Position numbers and translations under genes: made by a program. Of a DNA stretch of 64,000 bases, positions 9,229-19,137 are shown in pieces (the stretch's first letter is position 1; each line of letters starts with the position of its first letter). The notes under the pieces were generated by a model that worked only from the letters and a program-made list of their open reading frames with translations, made no database searches and had not been told where the DNA came from. The DNA is from CAVQRC01 sp963715045 (lineage in GTDB: Bacteria > Planctomycetota > Planctomycetia > Pirellulales > Lacipirellulaceae), in NCBI GenBank assembly GCA_963715045.1, contig CAVQRC010000016.1:186001-250000 (forward strand), in the 5' to 3' direction.

Positions 9229-11192
9229 ATGTGTGGAATCACAGGCATCATCGATCCGTCGAGCAGCAGTCCCGAGATTGCGGCTGTGCTCAAGTGCATG
9301 AATGACGCGATCCGCCATCGCGGCCCGGACGACGAAGGCACGTTTCTCGATGACCGAGTCGGACTCGCCATGCGGCGGCTCAGCATCATCGACCTTGACG
9401 GCGGCCAACAGCCGATCTTCAACGAAGATCGATCCGTCGTCGTGGTGTTCAACGGCGAGATCTACAACTACCGGGAGCTGACCGCCGAACTGCAGCAACA
9501 GGGACACACGTTTCGTACCCAGAGTGATACCGAAGTGCTCGTGCACCTGTACGAGCAGTACGGGATGAACTGCGTCGATCACCTGCGAGGAATGTTCGCG
9601 TTCGCGATCTGGGACCAGACAGCAGCAGCGACTGCTGGTCGCTCGCGATCGTCTGGGCATCAAGCCGCTGTATTATCAGTGGGACGGGCGACGGCTAGTG
9701 TTCGCCTCGGAAATCAAGTCTCTTCTGCAGCATCCGGCGATTTCGGCAACGCTCGATCTGGCGGCACTCAATGACTATCTGACTTACAAGTATGTGCCGG
9801 CTCCGCGAACATTCTTCGCCTCGATCCACGCGACTTGCTCCTGGCCATCGTCTCGTCTTGCAGGATGGCCAGTCTCGACGCGCGAGCCTGGTGGGACTTG
9901 TCGTTCGCAACCGGGGAGTCGCCACGCGATGAGCACGAGGCCACCGAGCGGCTGGACGAACTTCTTCGCGAGTCGGTCCGGCTGCGACTGCGCAGCGATG
10001 TTCCGTTCGGCGCGTTCTTGAGCGGAGGGATCGATTCGAGCCTGATCGTCGCCCTGATGTCCGAGTTCGTGTCGGAACCTGTCAAGACGTTCTCGGTTGG
10101 ATTTGAAAACGATGGCAGTGGACAGGATGAGCTACCTTATGCCCGCCTGGTTGCAGAACGGTTCGCCACCGATCACCGCGAAATCATCGTCGGTCCCGCA
10201 GCACTTCATGGACCTGGCCGACCGATGTGATCTGGCACCTCGATCAACCGATCGCCGATCAGGCCACCGTCGCAACATGGATGGTTGCCCGGCTCGCTCG
10301 GCAGCACGTCACGATGGTGCTGACCGGAGAGGGCGGTGACGAATTGTTCGCAGGTTACGCGCGGTACGCAGCGGAGCGGTTCTCGCCGCTGTTTCGCGGC
10401 CTGCCGGGTGCCCTCAAACGATCCGCCTGGCGTCTCGCAAGTCGCGTCCATGGTCGCCGTCGGGCGAAAATCGCCCTCTACGCACTCTGCCAGAACGACG
10501 AGGTAACGCGGCTGGTCAACTGGTTTCCCCTGTTCAACGACGAGGCCAAACAGGAATTGCTGACCGGCCAACTGGGGCAGCCGTTTCCCCGCGGTTCAGC
10601 CCATGCGTCGGTGCGAGCGTTGCTTGCGAATACCGACGCCCGCACGCCGCTCGCCGCATGCTGTACGTCGATACGAAGCAATGGCTCCCCGACTTCCTGC
10701 TACTCCGCGGCGACAAATTGACGATGGCCAATTCGCTCGAAGCCCGCGTTCCCCTGCTCGATCATAAGTTGGTCGATTTCGCTGCCAGCCTTCCGCCGGC
10801 GTTGAAACTCCGCGGCAAGACCCGCAAGTACCTGCTTCGGCAAGTTGCCCGCAAATACCTGCCGTCCTCGATCATCAACCGCAAGAAACAGGGATTTCCA
10901 ATTCCTATCGGCACCTGGTTCCGCGGACCGTGCCGTGAGTTTCTCCGCGACCTGCTCGCCGAGCCGACGCTTGCCCGCCGGGGATTGTTTCAGCCTCGAT
11001 TGGTCACGCGGCTCATCGAGGAGCATCGAGTCGGCGGTCGCCGATCATTCGACTCTGCTGTGGGGGCTGGCCAGCATCGAGTTGTGGCAGCGTCGTTTCA
11101 TTGACGACGGCCTGACCGCCCCGGATCACCCCGCGGAGAGCACCTCGCCGGTCCGTGTTCCAGCCCACAAGGGAGCATCAAATGCGAATTAG
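9229..11192 (+). CDS. asnB: AsnB-type asparagine synthase/amidotransferase, at least six frameshifts
   Basis: Class-II glutamine amidotransferase joined to an ATP-pyrophosphatase domain, about 640 residues when repaired. The N-terminus MCGITGIID gives the nucleophile Cys2; RHRGPDDEG and FNGEIYNYREL follow. The synthetase domain shows FLSGGIDSSLIVALM (ATP/PPi loop, about 10015-10056), LTGEGGDELFAGY (about 10320-10358) and LEARVPLLDH. The frame changes near 9630, 9830, 9880, 10210, 10655 and 11040, yet every segment is in order and well conserved. The C-terminus (LLWGLASIELWQRRF) ends at TAG 11190-11192, 11 bases inside the next gene. Homologues in exosortase-linked exopolysaccharide operons are thought to amidate sugar acids; here the acceptor could be a uronic acid or the assembly-line product. 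Free asparagine synthesis is the alternative. Confidence 0.87.
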
Positions 11193-12501
11193 CGTGTTCG
11201 GACTCGGATATGTGGGAACCGTCACCGCCGGGTGTCTCGCTCGCGACGGCCACTCGGTGATTGGGGTCGACGTGAATCCCGAAAAGGTGGGCGACATCAA
11301 CGCTGGCCGCTCACCGATCATCGAGCCAGGCCTCGCAGAGATTGTCCGAGAAAGTGTCGACAACGGCCGGCTCGTAGCGACTACCGAAGCGGGCAACGCC
11401 GTCCGCTCGACCGACTTGGCGCTGATCTGCGTCGGAACGCCGAGCAACTCTAACGGCAGCCTCAACCTCGAATACGTGGAGCGGGTGTGCGAGAACATCG
11501 GGAGGATCCTGGCCACGGCCGACCACCCGTTCACCGTCGTTGTACGCAGTACGGTTGTCCCCCGCACAACGCGTGAAGGTCTGCTTCCGATTCTTGAAGC
11601 CGCATCTGGCCGCACAGCCGGCGACGGGCTGGGCCTGGGCATGAATCCCGAATTCCTTCGAGAGGGGTCTGCCGTCAGCGACTACGACGCACCCAGCTAC
11701 GTCGTTGCGGGACAACTCGACGAGGCAAGCGGCGATTCGATCGCTCAGATATACGAACGCGTCGCCGCACCGTTGATCCGTACAACGCTCGAAACGGCCG
11801 AAATGGTGAAGTACGTAAGCAACGCATTCCACGCGCTGAAGGTCGCCTTCGCGAATGAGATTGGCAATCTCTGTAAGGCTCACGAGATCGACGGCCGAGT
11901 GGTCATGGACCTGTTCTGCCAGGACGAACAGCTGAACATCTCGCGGGCCTACTTTCGCCCCGGATTCGCGTTCGGCGGCTCGTGTCTGCCGAAGGACATG
12001 CGGGCGATCCTCCACACGGCCAAACATCGAGACGTCGAGGTACCGGTCTTGAAAGCAGTTCTGGAAAGCAACGAACGCCAGATTGCCCGCGGCATCGAAC
12101 TGGTCGAGCGTACCGGCTCCAAGCAGATCGGCGTCCTCGGCTTGAGCTTCAAGGCCGGTACTGACGACGTTCGCGAAAGCCCTGTCGTGCCCCTCGTCGA
12201 GACGCTTGTCGGTCGAGGTTATTCGGTTCGCATCTTTGACGACACCCTCGAGCCGAGCCGCTTGATCGGGGCAAACAAGGCGTTTCTCGAGCGGGAACTG
12301 CCGCACATCGCTTCGCTGATGCGGGCGTCGCTGGAGCAGGTCGTTGAAGAAGCAGAGGTCCTCGTCGTGACCAACGGCAGCTGTGCCTATCGACGCGCGT
12401 TCGAGCTGGCTCGAAAACACCAGACCGTGATCGATCTGGTCGGAAATCAAGCACACCCAAACCCATCAGGTGAAGCCGGCTATGAAGGAATCTGTTGGTA
12501 A
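11182..12501 (+). CDS. algD: GDP-mannose 6-dehydrogenase (AlgD-like)
   Basis: NAD-dependent four-electron oxidation of GDP-mannose to GDP-mannuronate, the activated uronic acid of alginate-like polymers. 439 residues. Motifs in order: Rossmann ISVFGLGYVG, VGTPSNSNGSL, MNPEFLREG, the catalytic-site helix ALKVAFANEIGN, FGGSCLPKDMRA with the catalytic Cys, and GLSFKAGTDDVRESP. I prefer AlgD over UDP-glucose dehydrogenase because the start, the ICQD-like FCQDEQLNISR stretch and the very C-terminus (EGICW) match the Pseudomonas AlgD sequence as I remember it. The start ATG overlaps the amidotransferase end by 11 bases, and the 3' end overlaps the next GT by 20 bases. The polymer is therefore expected to contain mannuronate or an amidated or epimerised derivative. 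Confidence 0.9.
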   Translation: MRISVFGLGYVGTVTAGCLARDGHSVIGVDVNPEKVGDINAGRSPIIEPGLAEIVRESVDNGRLVATTEAGNAVRSTDLALICVGTPSNSNGSLNLEYVERVCENIGRILATADHPFTVVVRSTVVPRTTREGLLPILEAASGRTAGDGLGLGMNPEFLREGSAVSDYDAPSYVVAGQLDEASGDSIAQIYERVAAPLIRTTLETAEMVKYVSNAFHALKVAFANEIGNLCKAHEIDGRVVMDLFCQDEQLNISRAYFRPGFAFGGSCLPKDMRAILHTAKHRDVEVPVLKAVLESNERQIARGIELVERTGSKQIGVLGLSFKAGTDDVRESPVVPLVETLVGRGYSVRIFDDTLEPSRLIGANKAFLERELPHIASLMRASLEQVVEEAEVLVVTNGSCAYRRAFELARKHQTVIDLVGNQAHPNPSGEAGYEGICW

Positions 12502-13798
12502 GCGAGTCCTGATGATGGTGGAAAACAACACCTACCCAGGCGATCCCCGAGTCCGCCGCGAGGCAACCACCTTGGCCGCCGCCGGCTATCAGGTGTCGGT
12601 CATCAGTCCCGCCAGACCCGACCAGGCGTCGCGCGAAGTGATCGAAGGCGTTCGCGTTTTTCGCTATCGAAGGCCCCGTGCTGGAAACGGCCTGGCCGGA
12701 TTCGCCTGGGAATACGGTTACTCGATGCTGGCAACCTGGTGGCTCACGCTCGTCGCGTTTTTCCAAGGCGGGTTCGACGTGATCCACTGCCACAATCCAC
12801 CCGATTTGTTCGTCTTCATAGCCCTGCCCTACAAGCTGCTCGGCAAAAAGTTCGTGTTCGATCATCACGACCTCTCTCCTGAAATGTATCAGGCCCGCTT
12901 GCGGAACGGCGGAAATCCGAGCGTTGTGCGAGTGCTCATCTGGCTCGAAAAATTTACCTGCCGCTGGTCCGACCACGTGATTGCCACGAATGAGTCCTAC
13001 AAGCAGGTGGAAATGCAACGTGGAGGCGTCCCTGAGGAGCAAATCACGGTGGTTCGGAACGGCCCGGATCTCAACCGCATCCGACTCGTCGAACCCGATC
13101 CCGAGTTGCGGGCCAGAGCACGCACCATTCTCGGGTTCGTCGGCGTGATGGGATTTCAAGACGGCGTTGACTATCTCTTGCGGGCCCTGCACTATCTTCG
13201 CGAACAGCTGCACTACGACGACTTCTACTGCGTGCTCATCGGCAAGGGCGACGCGGTCAAGGAGTTGCAGCGACTGACGGCCGAACTGAAGCTCGAGCAA
13301 CATGTCTGCTTCGCTGGTCCGATCCCCGACGCGGAAATGCTCCGCTGTCTGTGCACCGCCGACATCTGCGTCGATTCGGACCCGTATAATCCGTTCAATG
13401 ATCGATCCACCATGATCAAGATGACCGAGTACATGGCGCTCGCCAAGCCGATCGTGGCCTTCGACTTGACCGAACATCGAGCGACCGCGGCCGAAGCAGC
13501 CCTCTACGCCCAACCCAATGACGAACAGGAATTCGCCCGCCTGGTCCTGCAACTCGCCCAAGACGCGGAACTTCGCGAACGGCTCGGAGAGGTCGGCCGC
13601 GAACGAGTCGATGCGAAGCTTGCCTGGCATCACCAGCAACCTCAGTTACTCGCAGCTTACGAAAAGCTGTTCGGAATCCAGCCGCAGGCGGTCACGATGA
13701 ACCGCGGGGGCCCAGACAACAGTACCGCGACCCCTTCGAGAGCTGCGGACCGAACCGACACGGTCATCGCCGCAAACTGTAAACACGCAGACAGCTAA
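12482..13798 (+). CDS. GT4-family glycosyltransferase
   Basis: 438-residue GT-B glycosyltransferase. N-terminal VLMMVENNTYPGDPRVRREA and FDVIHCHNPPDLFVF are typical of the WcaI/TIGR-type GT4 group found in exopolysaccharide operons. VVRNGPDLNRI, ILGFVGVMGFQDGVDYLLRAL and DPYNPFNDRSTMIKMTEYMALAKPIVAFD supply the donor domain. A hydrophobic stretch (about residues 75-105, around ATWWLTLVAFFQ and the following FVFIALPYKLLG) may anchor it to the membrane. ATG 12482 was chosen; a GTG at 12470 is an alternative. The start lies inside the algD end and the stop TAA at 13796-13798 abuts the next ATG. The last 45 residues are low-conservation tail. Confidence 0.88.
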   Translation: MKESVGKRVLMMVENNTYPGDPRVRREATTLAAAGYQVSVISPARPDQASREVIEGVRVFRYRRPRAGNGLAGFAWEYGYSMLATWWLTLVAFFQGGFDVIHCHNPPDLFVFIALPYKLLGKKFVFDHHDLSPEMYQARLRNGGNPSVVRVLIWLEKFTCRWSDHVIATNESYKQVEMQRGGVPEEQITVVRNGPDLNRIRLVEPDPELRARARTILGFVGVMGFQDGVDYLLRALHYLREQLHYDDFYCVLIGKGDAVKELQRLTAELKLEQHVCFAGPIPDAEMLRCLCTADICVDSDPYNPFNDRSTMIKMTEYMALAKPIVAFDLTEHRATAAEAALYAQPNDEQEFARLVLQLAQDAELRERLGEVGRERVDAKLAWHHQQPQLLAAYEKLFGIQPQAVTMNRGGPDNSTATPSRAADRTDTVIAANCKHADS

Positions 13799-14853
13799 AT
13801 GCACGTGGATCAGGCAACTACCATACCGGCTACCGAGCCGCTTACTGAGATTGACATCGGCCAGTGGCAGGACTTCGTGGCCGCTAAGACGCAGGCCACG
13901 GCGTTCCACCACCGCAACTGGCTGGAGTTGATTGCGGGTCAGTACGGGATGCGGCCACGCATCTTCGGGCTGGCTGGCAAGGGGCCAATCTTCGCGGGCC
14001 TTCCCTTCCTGGAGACCCGCACGCTGTCGGGAAGCAGTCGCCTCTGCTCACTTCCGTTTACCGACTTCGTCGACGTGCTCGCTGCAGATCCTGTATCGGC
14101 TGCCCGCTTCAGGCAGGCGGTGGCCGAGCACTCGTTCGCGAGTCGATACCGCCAAATGCACGTCTCAGAACCGATCAGAAATCGCCGCTCGCGACGCCGC
14201 TGGGGCTCGTCGTGCACACGCTCGACACGTCGCGAGATCTGTCTGAGATTACCTCCGGATACGCAGCGAGCATTCGCCGCAACCTCCGCCGGGCCGCCAA
14301 GAACGGGCTGGAGTTTGCGATCCACACCGATCCGGCGACCGTCGCCGAGTTCTATCGACTGCACGTATTGACCCGCCGCAAGTTGGGAATGCCGGTGCAA
14401 CCACGAAGCTTTTTCACCCGCTTATACGAACGGCTCATCGAACCGCGTTTGGGCGGAGTGGCCGTGGTGACCCAGGGCGGCCGGACGCTGTCGGCGGTGG
14501 TGTTCCTCTCTTATCAGCAAACGCTGATCTATAAGTACGCGGCCTCGGACCCAACTGGACTCGACCTGCGGCCCAACGATCTGGTTGTCGACGGCCTGAT
14601 CCGACATGCGGTTGCGAGCGGCTGTGACCGTCTGGAATTCGGAACGTCCCGGGACGAGGAGCACGGCCTGCGACGCTTCAAGAGCAAGTGGGGCGCCCAG
14701 GAACGACCGTTGTTCGCGGAGTGTTTCCGGGGAACTCCACCAGGCGGTTCGCACGACTCCGCCGTCGTGGCCCTGGCCCGGGCCGTCATCCGCCGATCGC
14801 CGACCTTCGTGTGTCGCGGTCTCGGCGAAGCCTGTTATCGCTTTCTCTCCTGA
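13799..14853 (+). CDS. FemAB/GNAT-like acyl- or aminoacyltransferase, one frameshift
   Basis: About 351 residues when joined. The first half (AFHHRNWLELIAGQYGM, then SRLCSLPFTDFVDVLA) and the second half (SIRRNLRRAAKNGLEF, RLHVLTRRKLGMPVQPRSFF, YKYAASDPTGLDLRPNDLV, FGTSRDEEHGLRRFKSKWG) correspond to the two GNAT folds of the FemAB-like family that accompanies exosortase/PEP-CTERM polysaccharide operons. The frame changes near 14173; after it DQKSPLATPLGLVVHTL restores continuity. FemAB enzymes use aminoacyl-tRNA, but these polysaccharide-linked relatives are of unknown donor and may be acyltransferases. The gene starts immediately at the previous stop and ends 6 bases before the deacetylase. 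In this context it is a candidate for attaching an amino-acyl or acyl group to the glycan, which is inference. Confidence 0.78.
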
Positions 14854-14859
14854 TCCGCC

Positions 14860-15966
14860 ATGCACTACCGCTTCGTCTTCGATCATCCGCAAGTTCACCG
14901 CCACTTCGAGGAAGCGGCCCGGCGGGATGCCGCCAACGCCCGGCTCTCGCGGGGCTTCCGCTTCTACTACAACTTCGTCAGGCCTCGACTGCCAGCCCCA
15001 CTCCGCCGCAGGATGCAAGCCCGCTATCGCGTTCCCACCACTTTGGACTGGTACCTGCCAACCGATTTTTTCGCCGGCTTGATCGACGCCTTGCCTGCCG
15101 ATGAACCGCTATGCGTAATCCATCCCTGGCCCGCGCGAGCCCGGTTCGCATTCGCACTGACCCACGACGTCGAAACCGCGGAAGGGATGCGGAATATCCT
15201 CCGCATTGCCCGAATTGAGGAGGATCTCGGCTTTCGCTCATCCTGGAACATCGTGCCCCGCTTGTACGACATCGACCACGGTTTGCTTCGCGAGCTCCAA
15301 ACGCGTGGATTCGAGATCGGCATTCACGGTTACAACCACGATGGAAAGCTGTTCGCATCGCAGCAGACGTTCTTTCGACGTCTGGAGGTGATTCAGCAGG
15401 CCGCCGCGGAAATGTCGGCCGTCGGCTTTCGGGCGCCCATGATGCATCGCAATCTGTCCTGGCTGACGACCTCCGGGCTTCGCTTATGACGCCTCCCACT
15501 TCGATGTCGATCCGTTCCAGCCGATGCCGGGCGGCGTGGGCGGCATCTGGCCGTTTATCGCCGACGAACTGGTCGTGCTGCCCAGTACGCTCCCCCAGGA
15601 CCACACGCTGTTCGTGGTGCTCGGGCAAACCAATGGCGAGGTTTGGAAACGCAAGCTCGACTTCATTGCCGCACGGAGTGGATTGGCCCTGATGTTGACC
15701 CATCCCGATTACCTGCAAACACCGCACACGAGTGAGGTCTATCGCGAATTTCCTTTCGCACGTCGAAGGAACGGGGCGATTACTGGCACGCCCTGCCCCG
15801 CGAGGTCGCATCCTGGTGGCGGGACCGGGACGCATCGCAGCTGAATCGGCGGAAAGCCATCGTAACCGGCCCGGCCGGAGAACGAGGTCACATGTGCATC
15901 GCCACGCGAAGCCAGGATGGATTCCGCCTGGAACAGCGGGTCGCATCGACGAGCGAAAAGGCATGA
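14860..15966 (+). CDS. Polysaccharide deacetylase family protein, about three frameshifts
   Basis: About 368 residues after repair. The NodB-type core is seen as FAFALTHDVETAEG (metal Asp), SSWNIVPRLYD, FEIGIHGYNHDGKLF (metal His pair HxxxD/H) and VGFRAPMMHRN. The frame breaks near 15470, where AYDASHFDVDPFQPMPGGVGG continues in another frame, and again near 15745 and 15775, where DYWHALPREVASWWRDRD resumes, to TGA at 15964-15966. All pieces are co-linear, so I join them. The family removes N- or O-acetyl groups from polysaccharides; exosortase-associated operons usually contain one. It lacks a signal peptide, so it may act on the cytosolic lipid-linked intermediate, or the true N-terminus may be slightly different. 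Co-transcription with the FemAB-like gene is expected. Confidence 0.8.
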
Positions 15967-15973
15967 ACTCTTG

Positions 15974-16096
15974 ATGAAGACGCACGGGATACTCAACCTG
16001 CTTTGCTACTCTGACCAACCGAGCGACGTCACCACCGCCCTGTTGATGCCGTTCCTGCCCGCTTCCTCGAACATCGACTACCGGCACGTCGCTTAA
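15974..16096 (+). CDS. Small hypothetical ORF (40 residues) between deacetylase and NRPS
   Basis: ATG at 15974 to TAA at 16094-16096 encodes a 40-residue peptide starting MKTHGILNLLCY and ending YRHVA. It starts 8 bases after the deacetylase stop and ends 12 bases before the NRPS start, so it sits in the expected operon spacing. I recognise no family. It could be a small real protein, or the remnant or frameshifted front part of a longer gene, since assembly indels are frequent here. Confidence 0.3.
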   Translation: MKTHGILNLLCYSDQPSDVTTALLMPFLPASSNIDYRHVA

Positions 16097-16108
16097 CGTG
16101 CAACATCC

Positions 16109-19100
16109 ATGAATGATGACGGCCACAACCTGACTACGTTCGACAGCCACCTGCATCACTTGATTGAGCGGCAGGCAGCACGAACTCCCGATCGTACGGC
16201 AGTCGTATCGGGTGGCCAGTCGCTGACCTACGCCTGCCTTGCCGGCTGGGCGGATCAACTGGCCACGAGTATTCGCGGGAGACTTCGCGATCGTGATCCG
16301 AGTACGCCGCAGCCGCTTGTCGGGGTCTGTATGGATCGGTGTCTCGAGCTTCCCGTCACGCTCCTGGCCGTGCTCAAGGCGGGTGCTGCCTACGTGCCGC
16401 TCGATCCCGATTACCCCCGGCCGCGGCTGGAAGCCCTGGTTGCCGACGCGTCACCGCCGCTGATCGTCACTCATTCCCACACGCTGCCGCGGGTGAAGTG
16501 GCTGGCCAGCCATACGAGTATCCTGTGCGTCGACGAAGCAGATCGTAACGCGTCCGGCATGTCACCCCCCGACGACCGCGTCAATCGCCCGGCGATTGCC
16601 TGCCGGCCACCGCAGAGCAACTGGCCTACGTGCTCTACACCTCGGGCACGACAGGCACTCCGAAAGGGGCCATGAACACGCACCGCGGAATCGCGAACCG
16701 GTTGCAGTGGATGCAGGACAGATACCAGATCGGACCCTCGGATGCGGTCCTGCAGAAGACGCCGGTGAGTTTCGACGTCTCCGTGTGGGAGTTTTTCTGG
16801 CCGCTGATGGCCGGCGGCCGGCTGGTACTCGCCCAACCGGGCGGTCATCTCGACGCGTCCTATCTGTGCGATCTGATTCAAGATGAGCGGATTACGATCA
16901 CGCACTTTGTGCCCTCAATGCTGCGGATCTTTCTCGCCGAACCGCGACTTGAGCGGTGCCAGTCGCTGCGGCAGGTGATCTGTAGCGGCGAAGCGCTTTC
17001 CGCCGACCTTGTCGCGGCTGTTTCACGAACGCCTCGACTGTCGCCTCGACAACCTGTACGGGCCGACCGAGGCGGCCATCGATGTCACGGCGTGGGAGTG
17101 TCGCCCGGACGACACGCGGACGATCGTGCCGATCGGTCATCCGGTCGCCAACACCCAGATCCACGTCCTCGACGAACAGCTCCAGCCGGTCCCGGACGGA
17201 GAAATCGGCGAGCTCTACATCGGGGGAGTGCAGGTTGCCCTGGGGTATTTGAACCGACCCGATCTGACGGCCGAACGATTCCTGCCTGATCCGTTCGCCG
17301 CCGGTACCAATACGAACGCGCAGCTCTACAAGACGGGGGACCTCGGCCGCCGCTTGCCCGACGGCTCGCTCGAGTTTCTCGGCCGCGTCGACCACCAGGT
17401 CAAGATTCGCGGATTCCGGATCGAACTCGGGGAAATCGAAACCGTGCTCGGCCAGGTCGATGGAATCGCCCAGGCCATCGTCGCCGCCCACGACTACGGC
17501 CCCGACGACCGCCGGCTCGTGGCCTACCTGGTACCGCAGCCGGCAGCACAGTGATCGCAGCGAACTCGTCGCCGCCGCTCGCTTGGCCGTTCAACAACGA
17601 CTTCCTGAGTACATGCTGCCGGCCGTCTTCATGGTCCTTTCGGAAGTTCCCCTGACAGCCAACGGAAAACTGGATCGAAAGGCCTTGCCGGCACCATCCC
17701 GGGCACGCCCCGATATCGGACTACCGGCGGTGCCGCCAGGATCGGAACTCGAAACGCGACTCGTCGAGCTCTGGCAGCGACTGCTGCAGCTCGACGAGAT
17801 CGGCATTCACGATCGGTTCTTCGAGCTTGGCGGCGATTCGCTGCGGGCGGCCGAGTTCGTCAACGAGGTGCAGGATCGACTCGGTGAGTTCGTTTACGTC
17901 ACAACGCTGTTCGAAGCACCCACGGTGGCCGAGTACGCCGCGTTTCTACTGCGTGATTATTCCGGAGCCGTCGGCCGTTGGCTGGGGATCGAAGTCGGTT
18001 CCGGATCGAGCGTCAGGGAGCAACCGGACCGTATCGATGAAGGTACGCTCGCCCGGTTCCGGGCAGCGATCCCTCTGCGGGGAGCGCCGCCGTCGGATCC
18101 GAACGAACGTGAAGCGACACGTAGCGGACGGAATCCGCGAATCGTGTTGATCCTCGCCCCGCCCCGCTCCGGCACCACGCTGCTCCGCGTGATGCTGGCC
18201 GGCCATCCGCAATTGTTTGCGGCTTCGGAACTTCAACTACTTTGTTTCCACACGCTCTCCGAGCGACGAACCGCCTTCGCGGGCAGGCACGCGGCGTGGC
18301 TCGACGGCCTGATCCGAACGTGGATGGAGCTCCACGGTTGCTCCGCCGACGAGGCCAAACAGGCGATTCGGCTGCGGGAGTCGCAGGATCTTTCCACGGG
18401 CCAGTTCTATCGCCTGTTGCAGCAGGATGCGGGCGGACGAACGCTGGTGGATAAGTCGCCCCACTACGCTCTCGACCGCACGTGCCTCGACTGGGCGGAA
18501 CTGGAATTCGCGGAACCGTTCTACATCCACCTCGCGCGGCACCCCTACGCCGCGATTCGATCGTTCGAGTCGCAGCACATGGACCAGATCGTCTATCTCC
18601 GCGAACACGACTTCAACGCCCGTCAACTCGGAGAGTTGATCTGGACGGTGAGTCATGACAACACGCTCGACTTCCTCGCCACGGTCGATCCACAGCGGCA
18701 ATTCCGCCTCGCCTTTGAAGACCTCGTGCGGCAACCGCGGCCGATCATGGAAGAACTCTGCGGGCGTCTGGGAATTCCCTTTCATCCGGAGTTGCTCGAA
18801 CCCTACCGGAACCAGGATCGCAAGATGGTGGATGGAGTCCATGCGGCATCGACGCCGATGGGCGATGTGCGGTTCCTCGAGCACGCCGCGATTCGTCCCG
18901 AAGTCGCCGACCGCTGGCAGGCCGTCCGGGGCGACGATTTTCTCGGCTCGCCGACGTGGCAGATCGCGGAACGACTTGGCTACGCCCGCCCCACACCGAG
19001 CCAGCAGGAAACATCTCGCTTTCGTGACCGCCGGACGGCCGCACGGGAGCAACGTCAACAGCAATTCGATCGCCGCAACCGACGGATCCGACCAAGTCGT

Positions 19101-19109
19101 GAGAAATGA
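16109..19109 (+). CDS. NRPS module: adenylation (Ser-like code) - PCP - sulfotransferase, three frameshifts
   Basis: About 1000 residues after joining frames that change near 16600, 17015 and 17540. Adenylation domain: TPDRTAVVSGGQSLTYA, YVLYTSGTTGTPKGAMN (A3), NLYGPTEAAIDVT (A5), YKTGDLGRRLPDG (A7), KIRGFRIELGEIE (A8) and NGKLDRKALP (A10). Reading the specificity pocket by eye gives D-V-W-H-I-S-L-I-D-K, one residue from a known serine code. PCP: FFELGGDSLRAAEF, with the phosphopantetheine Ser codon at 17838-17840. From about 18135 a PAPS-sulfotransferase domain follows: APPRSGTTLLRVMLAGHPQL (5'-phosphosulfate loop) and HLARHPYAAIRSF (3'-phosphate region). There is no condensation domain, so the module probably loads a starter. 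The ST domain could sulfonate the carrier-bound seryl group. The stop is at 19107-19109, 28 bases before the PKS-NRPS. Confidence 0.85.
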
Positions 19110-19137
19110 AACGGACGAGCACAGGCAGCCACGACAC

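Noticed and set aside
9229..11192. Programmed ribosomal frameshifting or pseudogene decay as the reason for the broken asnB
   Set aside because: Frame changes are scattered in many unrelated genes in both directions, without slippery-site plus stem-loop context and without motif loss; indel errors explain them more simply.
12149..13639. A 496-codon - strand open frame opposite algD and the third GT
   Set aside because: Shadow of two strongly conserved + strand genes.
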